Shown here piece by piece: positions 1 to 11,016 of a stretch of 64,000 nt of DNA. This stretch comes from Tethya wilhelma. Lineage: Eukaryota > Porifera > Demospongiae > Tethyida > Tethyidae. The notes beneath the pieces were generated by a model. It was not told the DNA's origin. It ran no database searches and saw only the letters and a list, made by a program, of their open reading frames with translations. The stretch spans positions 15,614,590 through 15,678,589 of the forward strand of contig CAXIPT010000002.1 in NCBI GenBank assembly GCA_964030475.1, written 5' to 3'. The position numbers and the translations under genes are program-made. The stretch's first letter is position 1; the number at the start of each line of letters is the position of its first letter.

Positions 1-189
1 TATAGCCTGCTATCAAGAATATCAACGTACAAAGAAAAATGATGGATTTCTGTCACAAGAAACACTTGGGAAAAACAGGAAAGTTACTTTTGCACAAAAT
101 AGACCTGTGTAGACTCTTACCTCTGCATGTTGAGCTTCCAAAGAAAGAATATTCCACTCGCTTAGATTTTCATTCTAATTAATGCACAG

Positions 190-345
190 CTGGTTACATC
201 ATTGATCCGGTTTCAAGCCAGGTTTGCGTTTACACTGTAGTTCATGACAGCTGGATTGTACTAATAGGTGTAAACGCTCCCAATCCGGATTCTAACCAGT
301 TTGATTTAATCCGGATTGGCGTGTGTAAACGGGGTTTATGTCTTG
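190..345. repeat. Short inverted-repeat fragment, possibly a MITE relic
   Basis: Two blocks containing CCAATCCGGATT (about 280-292) and AATCCGGATTGG (about 309-320) are reverse complements. Each lies beside a GTGTAAAC-like block. This resembles the termini of a small Harbinger-like MITE, but no target duplication could be fixed and the assignment is weak. Positions 1-189 and 346-462 show nothing recognisable. Confidence 0.3.
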
Positions 346-462
346 TATAAAAGGAATGTACTTAAAGTAGTTGAAGTGTACATATCTCCTTTGTATGACC
401 ATCTTTGTGCCTATTGCTTGGTAAGTTGATCATGACTTGTCAGAGGAAGTCAGGCAGGCTTG

Positions 463-1752
463 ACCATAGATTATAAACTATGTAACCGGGATTGGAAACT
501 GCGCGCGAATTCAAGAAATTCACGGGCAGGCCGGAGCGCCCTTCTAAATAACGCACACCAACAGCTGGTTTGCAGAGAAGTAGCTACAGCGCAAGAAAAA
601 GTATTGAAAGAATGATCTGGGAGTAAATCAGCTGACTGAGAAGAAGATGGCAGGACCTAATTGAGTTGAGAAGTATTTCAGAGTGTGATCAAGCTCATAA
701 TCAAGAGTCTTTTTTACAAAGACAAGGCACTTTTCTACTAAGCTGGTAAGGATTTTATGCAACCCCCCCTTCCCCCCAAATTATTGTAGGGAATCATGTG
801 AGAGCCGTGAGACTGTTCCTTAGATGTTTGTTTTCCAGAAACTGTTCCTTAGATGTTTGTTTTCAAGAGAAGTTTTAGATATTGGTACATCAATATTCAT
901 GTAACTTCAGACATTTTAATATTGAGGTATATCCATATCAATGCTGGGAGTAGTAATGGTTTGACTAGCTGTTATAAGACTGCAAAGATAAAACAAGTTG
1001 GTAGGAAACTCTGTTAGGATTTCTAGTTTGTCTGTTGCCTGCTGTTGTCTTCTCTGTGCTTTTTCCTACTGCTTATGGTTGCTAAGGTGAAAAATTTATT
1101 GATTTTTGCCCTTAATTTTTTCAAGATAGGTTTGTGTGCTCTGCTTTTAATAACCCTACTCTGTTATTAACACTTACAAACTATCTTTATGTGGTGCTAA
1201 AGTTGGGTCCAATCCACTAGTGTTGAAATTCCAGTCCCGAATATCAAGGCACCCAATGTATTATTTTTTGTACTGTCTATCTAATTTTTTGTGCTAAATG
1301 AATGTTTTCTTCCAACATACAGGACCTATTCAAATGACTCAGTATAATATTATAAAGAAAAATTATCAGGCCAGAAAACCAGAATCTATTCACTGTGCTC
1401 AAGGTTACAGTCCCGAAAACTCTGCAAAATCAGCTAGTTTTTGTTGAATGTTGCTGTTCAACTTACTTTTGTACTAAATCTAAGAAATTTTGCTATAAAA
1501 AAATGTTTTTTGTTGCATGCAAGTATTCTTTGTATACATGTTTTATGCCTGGACTTACTTGTATAAGCTTCCTACTTTTCGCTTTTCAAGCGTTTAGTGT
1601 GGGTTGTACTAGCTGGCAGCTGCCTTTTTTGGCGACCAAAAAACCACTAAGAGGCGCTCCGGCCTGCCCGACGACCTAAAGTACAGGACTATACTGCTCA
1701 CGTGAGCGGTTTCCAATCCCGTTTACGTAGTCTCTATTATCTATGGCATGAC
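463..1752. mobile_element. Foldback/TIR element of about 1.3 kb, non-coding
   Basis: The left end (463-545) and right end (1648-1752) are imperfect inverted copies. Both contain ACGGGATTGGAAAC-like and GGGCAGGCCGGAGCGCC blocks, and both have ATAGAT at the outer edge. Flanks GCTTGACC (left) and GCATGACC (right) could be a decayed 8-bp target duplication, but this is uncertain. The interior holds no convincing reading frame; a 94-codon frame near 1395-1679 runs into the right arm and looks accidental. Superfamily unknown. Confidence 0.55.
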
Positions 1753-2153
1753 CTATTGCTATGCAATTGTTGTATGTAGATATACCTAAAGCATTATGGT
1801 ATACTCTGTCACAATCTCAAGAAACCCTATGTGTGTGTGTGTGCTGTGTGTATTTGTTCCTTTGTACAGATGAGCAAGTCTCCTCATCTCTACCTGAGGA
1901 TAATATAAGCAGGTGCTATACACCACTGTTAAACCTTTTCAAAGAACTGCAAGGTTAGTGTGTATTGTGTTAAAGTCTATTCGCGTTCACTTGAGCCCAG
2001 GAATTAGTGTGGTTTTGCTTAAGTACTACTGTTCCGCATTTGTGGTTAGTGGAATGTCTGTACTTGGCATACACGCAACTTTTGAATGGTAAGGGGTAGC
2101 ACTTTTTAAAAAGTACCAAACAAATCTACGTGAAATTTGCAATCGAAAGTATC
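1753..2153. other. Intergenic spacer without recognisable content
   Basis: About 400 bp between the foldback element and the Harbinger element. It holds a short GT run near 1831-1842. A 65-codon frame (1761-1958) has no recognisable motifs. Nothing else seen. Confidence 0.4.
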
Positions 2154-2341
2154 TAAGGCCTCGTTTACACAGTAGCGTTTCCTTTTGAAAATGCAACTTT
2201 TATATTGCAGATGTGCTTATCGTTTACAACGGAACTTGATCTGCGACAAAATGAAAACACAATTCAAAGTGCAAAGTTCTAAATACACGTGCAGTTCGTT
2301 GCTGTGTAAACCCAGAAACCGCGTTGCTAACCACATTCAAG

Positions 2342-3627
2342 ATGAACAGCAAACTATTCTCTCTGCTTGTTACTCTGCTCATTCTTCTGGTATTGACTTT
2401 AAAAGCACAATGGATACTTACCAATTAGTATAACAGCTATTACCAGCAAAGAAGACAGATTCTCAGCACTGGACTATCTCTCTCTGGGCCAGTAAGACCA
2501 AGGAAGAAATCTTCAAGGAAAAAGAGACGGTATTGAGTGAGGCCTGGTAGAACTTCAGCATGGTGGGACAATTTTTTGTCTGGTGCTGTACTTGAGATTG
2601 AATGGAGAGAGAACTTTAGAATGTCTAGGTCCTCTTTCTATCAGTTGTGCCAAAAGCTTCGTGTATATATTGAACAGAAACCCATATGTGACCATCAGTG
2701 ACTGTGGAAACACAACTTGCAATGACACTACTACTTGTCCGATGAAGGTAGACTAAGGAAAAGTGCTAATTCATTTGGAGTATCAAGACCCTTTGTGTCT
2801 GTGGTGGTTAGAAGAGTAGCTCAAGCAATAACTGTTCAACTAGACCCAAGTACATTTCACTTCCACTCACAATAGAAGCAGTGAAAGATAAAGTAACAAA
2901 ATTTTTCAATACTTTCTCGGTTCCACAATGTTTAGGGGCAGTGGATGGAACACATATAGAAATCAAACAACCATCAGTTAACTCATCAGACTATATCAAC
3001 AAGAAAGGTCGATTTTCTTTAATTCTACAGGCTGTCTTTGATTATAGGTATTGTTTCATGGATGTAGTTGTGAAATGGCCTGGAAGTGTCCATGATCCAC
3101 ACATGTTTGCTAACTCCAACCTAAACCACATGTTAAAAAGTGGAACAATCCCTCCCTGTGAACGGCAATTAGTGGACGATGAAGGTCCTGTTCCAGTGTT
3201 CATTATTGGAGACCCTGCTTACCCCTTAATGCCATATTTAATGAAAGAATATGTGGCAGGTGGATCTACACACCAAGAGCAGTACTTTGGGTGTAAGCTC
3301 TGCAGTGCACGAAACGTAATTGAGTGTACGTTTGGACGACTGAAGGCCCAATTTGCCTGTTTGAAGAGAGCAATGGACATCAACTTATATGATCTACCCT
3401 TTCTTGTTTATGCTTGCTTCGTATTACACAATTACTGTGAACTGAACCGGGAGCATATAAGTGAAGAAAGAGTTACTAACACTATCGAATATGATCTACA
3501 TTTTCAACCCAATACATCACACAACAGATACTTAACTGACAGCAGCGAAACAGAGGGTAAGAGAGTCCAAGAGTACTTTCAAAATACTTTAACCCCTGAG
3601 AAGAATATTATTGCGGACCTTGCATGA
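2342..3627 (+). pseudogene. Harbinger DDE transposase (HARBI1-like), broken 5' part
   Basis: This is the endonuclease-fold transposase that would cut and rejoin the element. From 2881 an open frame of 248 codons carries the catalytic core: first Asp in [13 protein letters not shown], second Asp in [10 protein letters not shown], and Glu in [14 protein letters not shown], giving the D-D-E triad of DDE_Tnp_4. Upstream, from an ATG at 2342, the family's N-terminal region (RPGRTSAWWDNF, then LSDEGRLRKSANSFGVSRPF) is readable only across stop codons near 2430, 2535 and 2697 and at least one frameshift near 2865. The gene is therefore a relic, although the core is well kept. It pairs with the Myb-like gene on the opposite strand. 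Confidence 0.88.
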
Positions 3628-3676
3628 CTACATTTGACTACATTTGACTACATTTGACTACATTTGACTACATTTG
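3626..3676 (+). repeat. 10-bp tandem repeat over the transposase stop codon
   Basis: Five tandem copies of GACTACATTT follow directly on the TGA of the Harbinger transposase; the first unit overlaps the stop codon. This looks like a simple local expansion. No function is suggested. Confidence 0.9.
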
Positions 3677-3919
3677 ATTATTCAATGCTTGTAGATGTTC
3701 ACAGAGGGAATGCATAACACTGTACATGACATTGTATATATTATTAACAAGAGACTATTATACATCAGTATGTCAGTGACTCACTATGATGCACGATGCT
3801 ATTCATCACGAGGGGTAGGGGGCCATGGATTGTCACTGGGACCAGGATGAAATGTAGGCATAAAAGAGTAAGGACTCTGGTGGGTAGGTATGCTGTTGAG
3901 ATGTAAGGAAATTCTTTAG

Positions 3920-4720
3920 CATGCTGAACCCATCAGAAATAGATTCGGTACTTTTCCATACTTTTTGCCACCTTTGTCATGTTATCGGAGTACTGTTGGT
4001 CCATATCTTCCATCAGTTTCTTCTTAACTTCAAGGTCTTCTTTAGCAGAACCCAAAAGTTGGGTGTCAATGGGCAGCTTTCTTTTATGCTTTTTCTGCCG
4101 ATATTGACTTCACTTGTCATCTAAGAGCTGTCTCCGTTGCTGTAACACTTGCCTTGAGCTATTGCAATCTTCTGGTTCCACAGTTTTCTCAAGATCATTG
4201 TTGTTGGTGCTTTCAAATTCAGATTTTCTTCCTCCTGTAAATCCCCACTCTCAACTCCCCTCCCTAGCTGTTCCGTTGCAGGACTGCCTCCCTATATCTT
4301 CTCGCAATGTTCATATAACAAAAGCACTACTCTGCCATGACCACTTTTTCTTTCAGAGTTCACAGCCTGCCTGAACTTCGTCCTGATAGCTTTAATCTTT
4401 GATGTAATTGTTTTCTGGGCGATCTGATCCCTCTTGTGGGGATAATCTTTGTTGGTCGCCACTTCAGCTCCGTCCTCGGGTAACTTACTAACAAAGAGTG
4501 CCAAAATGTCAGAATATTTGCTCTTGATAGACTCCCAATTGATACATTCAGCAGCCTTCTGAGTTTTGTAGTCGTTCACTACACCTAGTAACAGCTCCAC
4601 TTCATTGTCAGTCCAGACAAATTCCTTGGTTGACTTGCTTGAGGCTTGGAGTGTTCGTTGAAGCCATGTCTGATCACAAAGCTGCAGCTGGCAGCTGCGA
4701 GCCACGTGACGTAGATGCAT
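3920..4720 (-). pseudogene. Harbinger accessory Myb/SANT-like DNA-binding protein
   Basis: In Harbinger elements a second, Myb/trihelix-like protein helps carry the transposase to the nucleus and to the element ends. Here a minus-strand frame (4720 to 4292) contains EFVWTDNEVELLLGVV followed by INWESIKSKYSDI, the tryptophan spacing of a SANT/trihelix domain. A basic segment (KTITSKIKAIRTKFRQAV) comes next. The frame ends near 4292, but coding sense resumes in other frames down to about 3940 (KLPIDTQLLGSAKEDLEVKK, then DMDQQYSDNMTKVAKSMEKY), so the C-terminal half is present after frameshifts. The true start may be the ATG near 4668 rather than 4720. Convergent with the transposase. Confidence 0.75.
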
Positions 4721-4808
4721 TTTTAAACGCGTAGTGTAAACGCATAAAAAACGCTCATTCGAAACACAAAACTTTTATGTGCGGATTCGAGACAGCGTTT
4801 CTGTGTAA

Positions 4809-5498
4809 ATGAAAGCACCGATGGTGCACAAGCCTCGGCACACTCATTGACAACTAGCTAGTGCACTTGTATGCATATTATGCTGTGTAAAAGAGTGTAT
4901 CATAGGTACATGTATGAGTACTATGAGTCAATGTATTAGAAAATAATCACCTATAGGCACACAGTGACACTATCTGTACAGCCAGTGGTAAAACTTTGAA
5001 CAGTAATGCTTAGTTATACTGCTCAAAAGCAGATATTCAGCTAGCCTGAACCATACTGAGACTGCATGATGCTGCATGGCAGTATATATGCAGTCAAGAG
5101 ACAAGTTGCAGCATATAAAAACAATCAATTGAGTTACTTACTTGTGCAAGCAGCTAAGACAACTGAACCAAGCACATCACATCCAGCTAGAGCCAGAGCT
5201 TTGAACTGAACTGAGCATATCTGGTCCAACTGTAATTCTAGATAACGCACACTACATGGGGCATGATTGTGAGTGCGGTTTCAAAGCTAAGCGTTCTGGG
5301 AAGCACAAAAGCCTCAAATCTTAGAAACTACAGCGTTTTGATTTTACACAACAAATTTCTAGATAATTCTGATTCATGAACGTAAGTACCTTCTGTTTGT
5401 ACCTTGGAGCTGTCATTCTTCAGATAATCTAGTAACAGATACACAGACAAAACGACTACCGTAACCCTCTGCATGTGCTACGCACGTGCCGAGGCTTA
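4809..5498 (-). mobile_element. Short non-autonomous Helentron (copy 1)
   Basis: Read on the minus strand, the 5' end at 5498 is AAGCCTCGGCACGTGCG after TT. The 3' end has an inverted GTGCCGAGGC block (about 4831-4840), the hairpin GCACC-ATC-GGTGC (4815-4827) and a terminal TTTCAT. Subterminal inverted repeats plus a 3' hairpin and T-rich insertion site are the published hallmarks of Helentrons and their short derivatives. Its first 250 bp match the 5' end of the 11.5-kb copy at 31402. It has no gene. Its 3' end interrupts the Harbinger right terminus. Confidence 0.8.
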
Positions 5499-6433
5499 AC
5501 TACTGGAGAACCCAAGAACCTTTCCCACTAAAACTAGTGGAGAATCCAAGAACCTTTCTCACTAAAACTAGTGGAGAACCCAAGAACTTTTCCCACTAAA
5601 ACTAGTGGAGAACCCAAGAACCTTTTCTCATTAAAACTACTGGAGAACCCAAGAACCTTTTCTCATTAAATCTACTGGAGAATCCAAGAACCTTTTCTCA
5701 TTAAAACTACTGGAGAACCTAAGAACCTTTCCTATAACAACTATACTGGAGAACCCAAGAACCTTTCCCACTAAAACTAGTGGAGAACCCAAGAACCTTT
5801 CCCACTAAAATTAGTGGAGAACCCAAGAACATTTTCTCATTAAAACTAGTGGAGAACCCAAGAACCTTTTCTCATTAAAACTACTAGAGAACCCAAGAAC
5901 CTTTTCTCATTAAAACTACTAGAGAACCTAAGAACCTTTCCCACTAAAACTAGTGGAGAACCCAAGAACCTTTCCCACTAAAACTAGTGGAGAACCCAAG
6001 AACCTTTTCCCATTAAAACTAGTGGAGAACCCAAGAACCTTTCCTCATTAAAACTACTGGAGAACCCAAGAACCTTTCCCACTAAAACTAGTGGAGAACC
6101 CAAGAACCTTTTCTGGTTAAAACTAGTGGAGAACCCAAGAACCTTTTCTCATTAAAACTACTGGAGAACCCAAGAACCTTTTCTTATTAAAACTACTCAG
6201 TGGAGAACCTAAGAACCTTTTCTCATTATAACTAGTGGAGAATCCAAGAACCTTCCTTATTATAACTAGTGGAGAACCCAAGAGCCTTTCCCACTAAAAC
6301 TAGTGGGGAACCCAAGAACCTTTCCCTACTCAGGGGAGAACCCAAGAACCTTTCCCACTAAAACTAGTGGAGAACCCAAGAACCTTTTCCCATTAAAACT
6401 AGTGGAGAACTCGAGAACCTTTTCTCATTAAAA
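5499..6433. repeat. 34-bp minisatellite, about 27 copies
   Basis: The array is built on ACTAGTGGAGAACCCAAGAA followed by CCTTTCCCACTAAA, about 34 bp per unit. Units fall into variants with CCCACTAAA or CTCATTAAA and with ACTAGTGG or ACTACTGG, some interleaved, plus a few short indels. The array starts exactly at the 5' end of one short Helentron and stops exactly at the 3' end of the next. No open frame of note. Confidence 0.95.
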
Positions 6434-6999
6434 TGAAGGCACCAAGGCGCACTCAACTAGCTACCACACTTATATGCATACAGTGTAAAAGAAGTGCAAC
6501 ATAACTCAGTATCACTGAAAACTTCAAAACTACAGGCTATGATCCGCCAGTATAGCTAACACGGCTATGGTGAAGCAGCACATGTTACAGACTATAAACC
6601 AGATGAGCTCTGCTACGGTTATGTACATGCATTGGAATACTCAGCTGCCCTCAAAGTCTAGCACTGAGCTGGGCCTCAGTAAGAGCCTAACTAACCACAG
6701 CTAGATGCATTAGCTATAATGATCTATAGCTTGTGTAAAGTCTTTGCATGCCCTATATGCTTACATAGAAAGCAGACCAACTCATGTCTGTCTTGCCAAA
6801 CAACACTAGTAACCAACAGCCATGCATGCAAAGAGCCATGCAGCATTGGACCGCAACACAAATTCTAGATAACGCACACCAAATTAGTAGGCGTGGCCTC
6901 AAAGCTAAGTGCTCAAAGAAGCACAAAAGCCGACAGACAGACAGATAGACAAAACGACTACCGTAACCCTCTGCACGTGCTACGCACGCGCCGAGGCTT
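6434..6999 (-). mobile_element. Short non-autonomous Helentron (copy 2)
   Basis: The 5' end at 6999 (minus strand) is AAGCCTCGGCGCGTGCG after TT. The 3' end near 6434 is GTGCGCC then GGTGCCTTCAT, in which the subterminal repeat and hairpin seem fused by a small deletion. The interior shares the segment ending in TAGATAACGCACAC and the AGCACAAAAGCC block with the other short copies. No gene. Confidence 0.75.
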
Positions 7000-7708
7000 A
7001 ACACAGCCTAAAATAGCGCAATTCATAGATATACGGCCAAGTTATGAAGAAATTTTGAAGGCTCAAGTGAACCAAATAGACTTTAATAATTGTGCATTAC
7101 ATTAGTCTGGCATAGCCAGCCCCTTACACGTACACAGGAAAAGGGTCTGGTCTCAACCCTAGCACTTTCGTGTCACCCTGGAATTCATTGTGACCTCATT
7201 GGAATGTGCAAGGACACATAATTAACCATAATTAACCATAATGTGCATAATGATGTAAGTAGTGTGCCTGCATGGCGTGGGTGAGCAAGCGCTCGAGGGG
7301 AGCTAGCTTTAAAATAGCTAGCTAGCTACTAGTAGGCTATCAATAAAGCTGAGAGTTAGTGAGATCAATCTAGTAATCTTGTATTTCCAGTGAGTAAGGC
7401 TCTACTTTGTGATACTGTGGGACCTCAGTATGAAGTGGAAGACAAACTTGAATATACCACCCAAAACACATTATGAAATTACCCTTCCGTTTATGAAATA
7501 GGGCTTGCTAAATTTTGTAGACTTTTTGGTAAATTTTGACATTTTTAAAATTAAAACTGAAAAAAAAATTGCTAAAAAATAACATGCTGCTTTTGCCAGA
7601 AAAAAATTATCATCTTTAGAATATAAAAATTTTTGGAAAATTTTAGCTAAACAAAGTGAAATGTTGCCTATCTATGAGGTGTACAAATTTGTACACCTCC
7701 AAAATTAC
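7000..7708. other. Spacer with a perfect 24-bp palindrome at 7676-7699
   Basis: No gene is recognisable. The sequence at 7676-7699 is a perfect palindrome centred on AAATTT (half-site GAGGTGTACAAA), ten bases outside the large inverted repeat. A TAATTAACCA repeat occurs near 7218-7240. The rest is AT-rich and featureless. Confidence 0.6.
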
Positions 7709-8917
7709 ATGAGGTTTAACGGAGTTAAACGTAGTTAATCGATGAACGCCACGCCTATTTGTAGTCGCCGCGCATGCGCATATCACTTGTGCTGCCTCGT
7801 GCTATCAGCCCATGTAAGGCAAGTTGCTGCTCTCAAGCTCTTTTGTGTGTTTGGCCTGTCACCCCCTACGAAAACCAAGTTCTACAGGTTTTACAGTCAG
7901 AGCGTCTCGCCCAGCTTCACTGAACCCGGTCGCAGGTTGGATACTCAGCGGCTACAGCCATATAGTGACCCTACCGCCACTGACGATGGTGAATTGGTCT
8001 ACTCTCCACCAAACTTGTCAGCTAATACCAGCGAGGTGAGGCCCGTCACTTTAGCAGCCTGCTACATCCCTGATACTATATCTAAAAGCTGTACAAGCTT
8101 CCATATATAAGTTAGGCCTAGCCCAAAACCGCATTGACCCGCCCACATTGATAACCACTGCCCACCTATCAACCCGGCCCACTCTGCCCAACCTGCCCAA
8201 CCTGCCCACTGCCCACTCTGCCCAACCTGCCCACTGCCCACTCTGCCCAACCTGCCCAACCTGCCCATTGCCCACTCTGCCCAACCTGCCCAACCTGCCC
8301 ACTGCCCACTCTGCCCACCCCGCTCTGTTTTATTTGCCCTGCCTTACCCAGCACCTATTGTCCGGATCCTCCGATTTGCTCTGCCCCGCCCAGTACTTAC
8401 TCTCCTCGCCTGCCTTCCCCAGCTCGCACTTACTGCCCTATGCATGCATTGTGCTCTGTCCTGCCCTGCCCAGCACTTATTGCCCAGATCCTCCGCCCCG
8501 TCCAGCACTTACTGCCCTTATTCTCCCCGCCCTGCTTTCCCCAGCCTTCCCCAGCTCGCACCTACTGCCCTACGCATGCATTGTTCTCTGTCTTGCCCCG
8601 GCCCAGCATCCACTGTGCTGATTCAGTTTCACGGCTTAATATCTGGTTACTTTATCACCTGTGAAAAAAATTGTGCCCACTATTCATATGCTCAGCTTGT
8701 CACCTTCACATGTCTAGTAAATCTAACGCAATGGTGTACACCCTGTCTATGGCAAAAAAGATGACCATTACCCAATCTCATATATTAGTCCCACATTATG
8801 CTCTATAGTTAACCATACTGGTATATCCGTACTAACACGTATCACTGCATGCCTACGGCATGCCTAGCCTCAACTGTGCTCTATACTGGCAGCATATATA
8901 TATAGCCAAGCTGGACG
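7709..8917 (+). repeat. Left arm of a 3.3-kb inverted repeat
   Basis: This arm is the inverted counterpart of 9860-11016. Its outer edge is ATGAGGTTTAACGGAG and the arms stay alignable through AGCCAAGCTGGACGCACAC near 8917. They differ by point changes, small indels and repeat number, so they are not an exact duplicate. The arm carries a frame at 7742-8110 whose residues (for example FCVFGLSPPTKTKFYR) are largely kept in the other arm, followed by a GTGAGG donor-like site at 8035. That could be a first exon, but nothing downstream supports it. Confidence 0.85.
8175..8325 (+). repeat. TGCCCA-rich minisatellite in the left arm
   Basis: Tandem TGCCCAACC and TGCCCACTGCCCACTC units. They force long Pro/Cys/Leu frames on plus and Gly/Trp/Gln frames on minus, which are not genes. 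The array and a following C-rich region (8340-8620) recur inverted at 9879-10580. Confidence 0.9.
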
Positions 8918-9859
8918 CACACACTAAATTGAAGTCCAAAGTTTACACGGACATCAACAGCCATGGTAGCATAGAGTTTAGCACTATATAGTTGAGCTAA
9001 TAATTAAGCATTTCCACTCATATCATGACATAACTTTTACACCTATACTCCATGCCTTATGCGTAGGGCCCGGGATAATTGCTCAGCATGTTGCCTAGTA
9101 TTTTCCTTGAAGTTTCCCCAGGGTCTCTTGCTATAATATTATCACTTTCCCAATACACATAATTATAATTGTATTAGCCGGTATAGTACCTATATAATTT
9201 CTTGAGGCACAATAACTGCAAACCACACTCACTTACAGCTATAAACTTAAAACACATAGCTCATAGTGACATACCATGCATGGGGCACCATTATTTTGTA
9301 TTTACTGCAGACATACTATGCAGCAAGCTAGCGCAGATTCCTCTCCCGAGTATCAACAACGCCCGCTTGATGATTACTATTATTCTTGAGCTTGACACTT
9401 TAGCGGTTTAGTCATTATGGCTACAGGCTGTGGCTTCACAGGCCACTCAGTGATTCTACCTGCATTTTTGCTTACTGTATGCTAGCATTCCTGAGCCTAC
9501 ATTACCATGCCCAAAATACATGCCGTACAGCTAGGTATATAGTCACACCCATGGTCACTTACCTTATAAATGCACTCCTATCAGCTAACACCTTTTCCCA
9601 GTTCCTATAATTATAGACTTGTGAGTTACTGCTTGCTTGTATGCGTTCTCAGCTAGCCCTTCCACCGCGTGTGCATGCCTACCTACAATAACTAAAACTG
9701 CTGCACANCAATGATTACACACACACCATGGCAGGCTCTGGCAGTTGGTTTGTGGGTCCTGTTGTGATTGGAATGAGGACTACTAGCATACCAAGTTTCG
9801 TCAAATTCTGAGGAGGTCATGTGCGAACTTTTGTTGAACTGAAATGGAATGACCCAGTG
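8918..9859. other. Loop between the inverted arms, with an N at 9707
   Basis: Some 940 bp of AT-rich sequence without a recognised gene. A single N at 9707 marks a probable join, so the distance between arms, and even their linkage, depends on the assembly. Confidence 0.6.
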
Positions 9860-11016
9860 TGCATCCGGCCTGGCTAAATTATATGCTCCCAGTATAGAGC
9901 ACAGTTGAGGCTAGGCATGCAGTAGGCATACGGACTAATATATGAGATTGGGTAATGGTCATCTTTATTGCCATAGACAGGGTGTACACACATTGCGTTA
10001 GATTTACTAGGCATGTGATAGGTGACAAGCTGAGCATATGAATAGTGGGCACAATTTTTTCACGGGTGATAAAGTAACCAGATATTAGGCCGTGAAACTG
10101 AATCAGCACAGTGGGTGCTGGGCCGGGGCAAGACAGAGAACAATGCATGCATAGGGCAGTAGGTGCGAGCTGGAGAAGGCTGGGGAAGGCAGGGCGGGGA
10201 GAATAAGGGCAGTAAGTGCTGGACGGGGCGGAGAATCTGGGCAATAAGTGCTGGGCAGGGCAGGACAGAGCACAATGCATGCATAGGGCAGTAAGTGCAA
10301 GCTGGGGAAGGCAGGCGAGGAGAGTAAGTACTGCCGGGGCGGGGCAGAGCAAATCGGAGGATCCGGACAATAGGTGCTGGGTAAGGCAGGGCAAATAAAA
10401 CAGGGCGGGGTGGGCAGGTTGGGCAGTGGGCAGGTTGGGCAAGTTGGGCAGGTTGGGCAGAGTGGGCAGTGGGCAGTGGGCAGGTTGGGCAGGTTGGGCA
10501 GGTTGGGCAGAGTGGGCAGAGTGGGCAGGTTGGGCAGGTTGGGCAGAGTGGGCAGGGTTGATAGGTGGGCAGTGGTTATCAATGTGGGCGGGTCAATGCG
10601 GTTTTGGGCTAGGCCTAACTTATGTTTTAGATATAGTATCAGGGATGTAGCAGGCTGCTAAAGTGACGGGCCTCACCTCGCCGGTATTAGCTGACAAGTT
10701 TGGTGGAGAGTAGACGAATTCACCATCGTCAGTAGCGGTAGGGTCACCGTGCCATATGGCCGTAGCCGCTGAGTATCCAACCTGCATGCGACCGGGTTCG
10801 GTGAAGCTGGGCGAGATGCTCTGACTGTAAAGCCTGTAGAACTTGGTTTTCGTAGGGGGTGACAGGCCAAACACACAAAAGAGCTTGAGAGCAGCAACTT
10901 GCCTTACATGGGCTGATAGCACGAGGCAGCACAAGTGATATGCGCATGCGTGGCGACTACAAAATAATAGGCGTGGCGTTCATCGATTAACTACGTTTAA
11001 CTCCGTTAAACCTCAT
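9860..11016 (-). repeat. Right arm of the 3.3-kb inverted repeat
   Basis: Reverse-complement counterpart of 7709-8917, ending CTCCGTTAAACCTCAT at 11016. It contains the inverted minisatellite (about 10409-10580, TGGGCAGGT units on plus) with a different copy number. No target duplication is evident just outside the arms. Confidence 0.85.

Larger units (their letters stand above)
2154..4811. mobile_element. PIF/Harbinger DNA transposon, degenerate
   Basis: The element holds two convergent genes typical of the superfamily: a DDE transposase on plus and a Myb/SANT-like protein on minus. The left terminus begins GGCCTCGTTTACACAG after TAA (2154-2156), matching the 3-bp TWA target preference of Harbinger elements. 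Near 4790-4810 an inverted version (ACAGCGTTTCTGTGTAAA) is present but breaks off where the neighbouring Helentron-derived element begins, so the right terminus and its duplication are lost. The domain assignment is solid; the exact right end is inferred. Confidence 0.85.

Noticed and set aside
5499..6433. Possible CRISPR-like array
   Set aside because: Units are contiguous 34-bp repeats with no unique spacers, in an animal-type genome with no cas genes.
8051..8621. Long Pro/Cys/Leu and Gly/Trp/Gln frames in the TGCCCA arrays (also 9879-10661)
   Set aside because: They are forced by the short tandem repeat in every frame and on both strands. Copy number and frame differ between the inverted arms, so they are not genes.
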